From positions 1 to 10,038 of the forward strand of contig VAZQ01000166.1 of assembly GCA_005883115.1 (NCBI GenBank): DNA of 10,038 nucleotides, in the 5' to 3' direction. A program made the translations under genes and the position numbers. Shown here one piece after another: positions 5,777-10,038 of this stretch; positions within the stretch are counted from its first letter, which is position 1, and the number at the start of each line of letters is the position of its first letter. The notes below the pieces were generated by a model. It made no database searches. It was not told the origin of the DNA and worked only from the letters and a program-made list of their open reading frames with translations. This DNA is from Alphaproteobacteria bacterium (GTDB lineage Bacteria; Pseudomonadota; Alphaproteobacteria; Rhizobiales; Xanthobacteraceae).

Positions 5777-6004
5777 GTGACGAGCGCGCCGGTGCCTCCC
5801 GCAGCGGGCGATTCGAGTTCGGCCGTCCTCTTCGCGCGTATGGACGGCCCGCTGCAGGTAGAGATCGATCAAAGCTCGCAACAGGCTTGCCTACACATCC
5901 GTGCTGTCACCCGTTGCGATGCCGAGCAGATCCCCAAGAGGGCCAATCCCGCCGGAGCCCTCATTGGTACTCACTGCGCCTTTAGAGCAACACTTTGGAT
6001 TTGA
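5777..6004 (+). CDS. Doubtful 75-aa hypothetical ORF
   Basis: A GTG-started frame, alternatively from the ATG at 5840, with moderately GC-rich third positions over most of its length, containing SSAVLFARMDGPLQVEIDQS and ACLHIRAVTRCDAEQIPKR. I recognise no family and see no convincing ribosome site. It could be a short hypothetical gene, a decayed remnant, or noise. The surrounding 5739-6104 has otherwise only short GC inverted repeats, such as GCACC-A-GGTGC just after the DUF1491 stop, and the site at 6024-6040. Confidence 0.25.
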   Translation: MTSAPVPPAAGDSSSAVLFARMDGPLQVEIDQSSQQACLHIRAVTRCDAEQIPKRANPAGALIGTHCAFRATLWI

Positions 6005-6023
6005 AACAGACTAAAGGCTCGCG

Positions 6024-6040
6024 TTAGCGGAGCGTTAACC
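6024..6040 (+). promoter_or_regulatory. CtrA-box-like site
   Basis: TTAG (6024-6027), 7 bp, then TTAACC (6035-6040) matches the alphaproteobacterial CtrA consensus TTAA-N7-TTAA at seven of eight defined bases, plus the favoured C after the second half. The same segment is an 11-bp-spaced direct repeat of GCGTTA (6021-6026, 6032-6037). It lies 64 bp before the ATG at 6105. Assignment to CtrA is an inference from sequence alone. Confidence 0.45.
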
Positions 6041-6104
6041 TTGTGCGTCTCAAATCGCGCAGGAGATGCATTGGGAATTGGGCGGCGGTGGCGGGGGCAA
6101 AGAT

Positions 6105-6305
6105 ATGGGTACCGTGATCAATTTTCAGGTGACGGCGCGAGCTGCGCGCGCGCCTAGTTCGATCGCAACCAAGTCCGAGTCAGCTGCCGTGATAATTCTT
6201 CCAGTCGTGCGGATTGAACGATACACCGGGTCCGCGAGCGGCGATCTTGAGCCGCGGTCTCGCAGCACTGCGGGTCGCCGGCGCCGGCGCCGTGCGAATC
6301 GCTAA
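6105..6305 (+). CDS. Small arginine-rich conserved hypothetical protein
   Basis: A 66-aa protein starting MGTVINFQVTARAARAP, with a hydrophobic segment AAVIILPVVRIERY (27-40) and a very basic tail holding six consecutive arginines (58-63, codons CGC/CGG alternating). I recall short rhizobial proteins of the same design, MGTVI followed by an ILPVVRIER core and an Arg-rich end, without known function. The basic tail could contact nucleic acid or acidic lipid; that is speculation. The ATG at 6105 has GGGGG about 8 nt before it. The upstream ATG at 6066 abuts AGGAG with no spacing and would add a Gly-rich stretch, so it is less likely. It converges on the DUF1254-like gene 56 bp away. Confidence 0.6.
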   Translation: MGTVINFQVTARAARAPSSIATKSESAAVIILPVVRIERYTGSASGDLEPRSRSTAGRRRRRRANR

Positions 6306-6361
6306 CGACCGACCGTTTCTCAATCAGGTTGGAGGCTGCGCCACACGCGCGCCAACACTTT

Positions 6362-6904
6362 TCACTGCGCCCGGCACTGTGCTGCAGCGAGCGCATTTCG
6401 CACGGCGGGAATCCATCCCGGCTCAGGCGCAAGTGCTCGAATAACGATAAGTCCCGTGGTGGTCGGAGATGCCACGATCAACCGGTCTGCTGCCGTGATC
6501 TCTTCATTCTCCGGCAGCTCCGCGCGTTGTGCTGCCATCATGAGATCGAGCTCGATGACCTTGCGCCCCGCAGCGCGATCGTTGATCGCATAGTATGCTA
6601 CGTCAGAGCGTGTATAAAACGACACCGACGTGTAGGCCTGGGTGATCGGCACGGAAAACTTCAATGGACCATGTGTCAGATCGTAACGGCAGACCGACAC
6701 CTGGAAGGCCGGGTCCATAAAAGGCATGAGCGCCTTCTCCGGAGTCGGGGGAGGAATGGCAATAACGGAGTTGACCGGAGCGATCGCAGAGACGCGGGCA
6801 TAGGCATCCTGGGTTGCCATCCGGGGCAACAGCAGGACTGTGGCCAGATGCACCACGCCCGCAAGGAGAAGCGCGCCCAAGAGCCATAGGGCCAACCGAA
6901 TCAC
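6362..6904 (-). CDS. DUF1254-like membrane-anchored protein
   Basis: A 180-aa protein with an N-terminal hydrophobic helix (about 3-27, IRLALWLLGALLLAGVVHLA then TVLLLP), so the rest is probably periplasmic. The body contains MATQDAYARV, PFMDPAFQVSVCRYDLTHGP and AYTSVSFYTRSDVAYYAIND, a pattern I associate with the DUF1254 proteins that partner DUF1214. It lacks catalytic motifs I can name. The start is taken as GTG at 6904, which overlaps the upstream stop as GTGA (4 nt) with AGAG about 9 nt before it; a GTG at 6910 would add two residues. The overlap implies translational coupling with the DUF1214 gene. The family assignment is from memory and moderately sure. Confidence 0.8.
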   Translation of the reverse strand: MIRLALWLLGALLLAGVVHLATVLLLPRMATQDAYARVSAIAPVNSVIAIPPPTPEKALMPFMDPAFQVSVCRYDLTHGPLKFSVPITQAYTSVSFYTRSDVAYYAINDRAAGRKVIELDLMMAAQRAELPENEEITAADRLIVASPTTTGLIVIRALAPEPGWIPAVRNALAAAQCRAQ

Positions 6905-7479
6905 AGGCACACTCTCTTCGTGATCGATGGCATGGGCGCTTCCGATCCGGTTCGGGAGCCCATGCCGATCGGTGTGTCATAGAGCCGCAACACCAGCAGG
7001 TACTTCTCCACGCCGCCGGTCGGCAGCCAATTGCCCGGACGTGCGCGGGGCCCGACAAGGATCTCAAAACTGCCGTCTGCGCTGCGAATGATTTCCTGGC
7101 TAGTGAACCCTTGCCGCTGCGCCGAATTGGCTACGAGCCGGCCTTCAGGATCATACAAGGTCATAGTCCAAAATCGGGCTTGCGGAGTGGTTCCGCTCAG
7201 CAGCACGTCGCAGCGGCCGTCGAGCGGCCGACCGGCGTCGTCGGTTCGTGCATAGAATGCGACTCCGTCCCCCGAACCGACCGGCAGTTCGCCGGTGCGC
7301 GCGACCGTCGCGCGTGCATAAGGGTCAATCCCAAGGGTCCCATTCTTCGGCCAACCCATCCATGCACCGATGTTGACACCGCCATAGGCGCTGCCTCGCG
7401 TCAGGGCCATCCAGGTCGCCCCAAGCCCGACCGCTGCTGCAATCGCGAGTGCAAACACGGTTCCGAAAAGCAAGCGCAC
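6901..7479 (-). CDS. DUF1214 domain protein, membrane-anchored
   Basis: A 192-aa protein with an N-terminal hydrophobic helix (3-24, LLFGTVFALAIAAAVGLGAT) and a DUF1214 body: IGAWMGWPKNGTLGIDPYAR, GSGDGVAFYARTDDAGRPLD, CDVLLSGTTPQARFWTMTLYD and the closing LVLRLYDTPIGM. DUF1214 is a beta-rich domain often found C-terminal to DUF1254 in single proteins; here it is a separate gene placed first. The start is GTG at 7479, with no ATG upstream in frame and a weak ribosome site. It overlaps the DUF1254-like gene by 4 nt. Upstream on the same strand is the PBP gene, but a probable terminator separates them, so the pair likely has its own promoter. Function is unknown. Confidence 0.88.
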   Translation of the reverse strand: MRLLFGTVFALAIAAAVGLGATWMALTRGSAYGGVNIGAWMGWPKNGTLGIDPYARATVARTGELPVGSGDGVAFYARTDDAGRPLDGRCDVLLSGTTPQARFWTMTLYDPEGRLVANSAQRQGFTSQEIIRSADGSFEILVGPRARPGNWLPTGGVEKYLLVLRLYDTPIGMGSRTGSEAPMPSITKRVCL

Positions 7480-7518
7480 GTTTGGCCCGGTAGGTCGCGT
7501 AGGAGCAATCGGTGTAGC

Positions 7519-7547
7519 AAAAAACGCCGGCTGGCTTCAATCGCCGG
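7519..7547 (-). terminator. Intrinsic terminator of the penicillin-binding protein gene
   Basis: On the minus strand CCGGC (complement of 7543-7547) and GCCGG (7527-7531) pair around an 11-nt loop and are followed by CG and six Ts (7519-7524). The stop codon of the PBP gene lies in the loop, so the element overlaps the end of the coding sequence. The stem is short but all G-C. Confidence 0.6.
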
Positions 7548-9801
7548 GAGTGCGGTTAGGCGGAGATTGGTCGGATACGGATGCAAAACTTCCTTGAGCT
7601 TGTGCCCTGGTGTCGTCTGAAGCTTTGGTCATCTCGCCACGAACTGCAAGCGCGCGGGTGGCATCGTCCATCAAGCGCTCGACGCGGACCAGCGCGTCGG
7701 CTCCGCGCTTGGTGAGAACGGACGTCGGACGGCTCGGTGGCGTATCGCCGTCTTTTTTCCCTTCCGCCACTACTGGGCGGCCCACCGAAGGTGCCTGCGG
7801 ACCAAGGCCGGGAATGGGTTTGAGCTCGATCCCTTGGTGCGCATAGGCCATGATCTCGTGCCAGGTCATTGCCGGGAGCGAGCCACCGGTCATCTGGTGC
7901 ATGGTGGTGTAGTCATCATTGCCGAACCAGATGCCGCAGATCATGTTGCCAGTGAACCCCACGAACCAGGCATCGCGGTAAGCGTTCGTGGTGCCGGTCT
8001 TGCCTGCGGCCTTGATGCCGTCGAGGATGGCGCGCCTAGCGGTGCCTTCCTCCACGACCTTGCTCATCATCATGTTCATATCCGTGGCGACCTGCGGCGT
8101 GAGCACCTGCACCGGTTTCTTGCCGTCGCGGTCCCAACGCCAGATCAGCTCGCCGGCGCCACTACGCACTTCGAGGATCGCATGCGGCGTCATCGCCTTA
8201 CCGAGGTTGGGGAAGATCGAGTAGGCACCGGTGTGATCGAGGACAGTCACTTCATCCGCCCCGATTGGCATCGAAGGCGTATCGGGAAGCGGGGTGCGCA
8301 GGCCCGCCTTGCGCGCGACCTCCCTGATCTTGGCACGTCCGATTTTCGGGTTTCCATGGCCGATCGCGATCGATAGCTTCACCGCAACCACGTTGATCGA
8401 GCGCTTCAGGGCCTCGGTCATCGTCATCGAGCCAGCAAAACCCCCGCCGTAATTTTTCGGGCACCAGTTGCCGATGCACACCGGCGAATCGACCACGATC
8501 GAGGTGGGCTTGTATCCATTCATCAGCGCGGTCGCATACACATACGGCTTGAACGAAGAGCCGGGCTGGCGCATAGCATCGGTGGCGCGGTTGAATTGAC
8601 TTTCGCTGTAGTCGCGTCCGCCCACCATGGCACGCACCGCGCCGTCGATGTCCATCAGCACGGCGGCGCCTTGCTTGGCCTTATATTCATGGCCGTACTG
8701 CCGCAGCGAGTCTTCAACAGCTTTCTCCGCGTGCTTTTGCAGGTCGACGTCAAGTGCGAGGCGGACCACGAACACTCGTTCGTGCACCGACTTCGGCAGC
8801 GTGTCGACAAGCTTCTTCATCTCATCGAAAGCCCAGTCGAGATAATAGTTGGGCGCCCGCTCGTCGCGCCGATCGACTGCCATCGCCGGATTGCGGCGGG
8901 CGCCGAAGACCTGCCCTTCGGTCATGAATCCGGCCTCGACCAAATTGTCGAGGACCACGTTGGCGCGCGCACGTGCCGCCGGCAGATTAATATGCGGGGC
9001 AAATCGCGATGGCGCCTTGAAGAGGCCGGCCAGCATCGCCGCTTCGGCAAGGTTCACGTCGCGCGCGGATTTGTTGAAGTAGTACTGTGCCGCCGCGTCG
9101 ACGCCGAAAGTGCCCCCGCCCAGATAGGCGCGATCAAGGTAAAGTTTGAGAATCTCGTTCTTGGGCAGGCGCACCTCGAGCCAGAGCGCGAGGAAGGCTT
9201 CTTTGACTTTGCGCTCGATTGTGCGCTCGTTGGACAAGAACAGGTTCTTCGCCAGTTGTTGACTGATCGAGGAACCACCCTGCACCACGCCCCCGGCGCG
9301 CGCGTTTGTGAGCATGGCGCGGAACAGTCCGGGAAAGTCGATGCCGAAATGCTCGTAGAAGCGACGATCTTCGGTGGCGAGCGTCGCCTTGATCAGGTGG
9401 TCAGGGAACTGATCGAGCGGGATCGCGTCATTGTGTCGGATGCCGCGGGAGCCGAGTTCGTTGCCGTAGCGGTCGAGAAAGGTCACCGCGAGTTCGGACT
9501 TTTTGAGCCAGTCGTCGTCCGCGGTTTCACGGAAAGCGGGAATTGCGAGCGCCAGCATAACCAACAAGCCAGCATTCCCCAGGGTCAGGCACTCCGACAG
9601 GGGTTCGACGAAATACCACCGCCGCCAGCCAGAGACATGGAACCGGTCCATCAAGACGGTGAATCGCTCGTAAAGCTCCCGTCCCCAGGTCTTGGCCTGG
9701 TACAGGCCAAAGTCGATCCGGGCGTCGAGATCGAGCAGGAAGCGCTGCAGCCTGATCTTCCAGCTGACCTGATTGTCCCAATCTTGGAAGAAGTTACTCA
9801 A
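7537..9801 (-). CDS. Class A penicillin-binding protein (PBP1A type, GT51 + transpeptidase)
   Basis: A 754-aa bifunctional enzyme that polymerises lipid II into glycan strands and cross-links the peptides. A cytoplasmic N-terminal extension (1-72) rich in Trp, Arg and Phe precedes a single TM helix (about 73-90). The GT51 domain (about 110-275) shows ATEDRRFYEHFG with catalytic Glu144, GGSSISQQLAKNLFLS (175-190), and KNEILKLYLDRAYLGGGTFG. The transpeptidase domain has SxxK at Ser415-Lys418 (QPGSSFKP), SxN at Ser468-Asn470 and KTG at 601-603 (GKTGTT), so both activities look intact. The tail after about 665 is Pro-rich. The start is TTG at 9801: no ATG or GTG lies between it and the upstream in-frame stop, AAGGA stands about 10 nt before it, and a later ATG (Met51) would remove conserved-looking sequence. 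Confidence 0.95.
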   Translation of the reverse strand: MSNFFQDWDNQVSWKIRLQRFLLDLDARIDFGLYQAKTWGRELYERFTVLMDRFHVSGWRRWYFVEPLSECLTLGNAGLLVMLALAIPAFRETADDDWLKKSELAVTFLDRYGNELGSRGIRHNDAIPLDQFPDHLIKATLATEDRRFYEHFGIDFPGLFRAMLTNARAGGVVQGGSSISQQLAKNLFLSNERTIERKVKEAFLALWLEVRLPKNEILKLYLDRAYLGGGTFGVDAAAQYYFNKSARDVNLAEAAMLAGLFKAPSRFAPHINLPAARARANVVLDNLVEAGFMTEGQVFGARRNPAMAVDRRDERAPNYYLDWAFDEMKKLVDTLPKSVHERVFVVRLALDVDLQKHAEKAVEDSLRQYGHEYKAKQGAAVLMDIDGAVRAMVGGRDYSESQFNRATDAMRQPGSSFKPYVYATALMNGYKPTSIVVDSPVCIGNWCPKNYGGGFAGSMTMTEALKRSINVVAVKLSIAIGHGNPKIGRAKIREVARKAGLRTPLPDTPSMPIGADEVTVLDHTGAYSIFPNLGKAMTPHAILEVRSGAGELIWRWDRDGKKPVQVLTPQVATDMNMMMSKVVEEGTARRAILDGIKAAGKTGTTNAYRDAWFVGFTGNMICGIWFGNDDYTTMHQMTGGSLPAMTWHEIMAYAHQGIELKPIPGLGPQAPSVGRPVVAEGKKDGDTPPSRPTSVLTKRGADALVRVERLMDDATRALAVRGEMTKASDDTRAQAQGSFASVSDQSPPNRTPGD

Positions 9802-9969
9802 GTTTCCGAGTTCCTTCGAAGTATACGAATCGCGCCGGCAGGCGGGAGGCGCCCAACAATTTAGCGCAAAGTTCTAACTGATCCAGGGGTTCCAAACTAT
9901 GGCGGCATCGGTCACAAGGTGAATAACAGGCGATCCCAGCAAGTTCGGTCAATTAAGGACAACGCACGA
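9802..9969. promoter_or_regulatory. Divergent promoter region PBP / YcgN-like gene
   Basis: These 168 bp lie between divergent genes and must carry both promoters. I see AAGGAC at 9955-9960, a ribosome site 10 nt before the ATG at 9970, and the AAGGA element for the PBP on the other strand. No convincing -35/-10 pair or operator repeat is visible. Confidence 0.4.
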
Positions 9970-10038
9970 ATGAGCGAGCAAGAAATTCCATTTTGGCAGC
10001 GTAAGTCATTGGCGGAGATGACGGATTCGGAATGGGAG
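9970..10038 (+). CDS. YcgN/UPF0260-like cysteine-cluster protein (partial, N-terminus)
   Basis: Only 23 codons are present, MSEQEIPFWQRKSLAEMTDS then EWE, before the right edge. PFWQ-K-L-EM-D-EWE is the characteristic opening of the YcgN/UPF0260 family, whose members continue with a CGxCCL cysteine cluster thought to bind metal; the cysteines are outside this window. AAGGAC precedes the ATG. It is divergent from the PBP gene. The call rests on a short match and would be confirmed or lost by the next 50 bases. Confidence 0.72.
   Translation, partial: MSEQEIPFWQRKSLAEMTDSEWE

Noticed and set aside
6814..7620. 268-codon plus-strand ORF over the DUF1214/DUF1254 pair
   Set aside because: Antisense shadow rich in Arg, Cys and Pro; the minus-strand genes have signal anchors and family motifs.
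8596..9864. 422-codon plus-strand ORF opposite the PBP gene
   Set aside because: High GC makes long antisense frames common. The minus strand here encodes intact GT51 and transpeptidase motifs, and the antisense translation is His/Val-rich with no family.

Overview
The window looks like ordinary chromosome from a high-GC alphaproteobacterium of the order Hyphomicrobiales, most likely near Bradyrhizobium, Rhodopseudomonas or Afipia (Nitrobacteraceae). This rests on recalled family resemblance: a MucR/Ros regulator ending in the typical YPMVAPNYAAAR segment, SufE, DUF5330 and DUF1491 proteins, a paired DUF1214/DUF1254 unit, and a class A penicillin-binding protein with an alphaproteobacterial N-terminal extension. 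No database search was run. I see no tRNA, rRNA, CRISPR array, transposase or phage gene.

Layout. The left edge holds the N-terminus of a membrane GT-C-type glycosyltransferase on the minus strand (1-269). Next on the same strand is sodB (529-1131), an iron-type superoxide dismutase with a strong GAGGAG ribosome site. On the plus strand follow an uncharacterised two-TM protein with a long Pro/Ala/Glu-rich tail and a compact C-terminal module (1516-2490), then a MucR-family regulator (2661-3077). Converging on mucR from the minus strand are a DUF5330 protein (3774-4196) and sufE (3192-3659). A 9-bp hairpin lies between mucR and sufE. The 525-bp intergenic region 4197-4721 holds several hairpins and what looks like an intrinsic terminator for the minus strand with no annotated gene upstream of it.

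The centre carries a membrane-anchored peptidoglycan-binding protein (4722-5267) and a DUF1491 protein (5391-5738) on the plus strand. A weak ORF (5777-6004) follows, then a 66-aa arginine-rich small protein (6105-6305) preceded by a CtrA-box-like site. On the minus strand a DUF1214 gene (6901-7479) and a DUF1254-like gene (6362-6904) overlap by 4 nt as GTGA. Upstream of them on the same strand is a bifunctional class A penicillin-binding protein (7537-9801, TTG start), ending at a probable intrinsic terminator. Divergent from it, the right edge begins a YcgN/UPF0260-like cysteine-cluster protein (9970 onward).

How the genes work together. Several products act at the cell envelope: the PBP, the PG-binding protein, the DUF1214/DUF1254 pair, DUF5330 and the glycosyltransferase. 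SufE and SodB belong to Fe-S/iron and oxidative-stress physiology, and MucR is a global regulator. There is no sign of a defence, secretion or biosynthetic island. The points worth a second look are modest: missing zinc-ligand positions in MucR, an orphan terminator implying an unannotated transcript, a CtrA-like box before the small basic protein, and two uncharacterised proteins.
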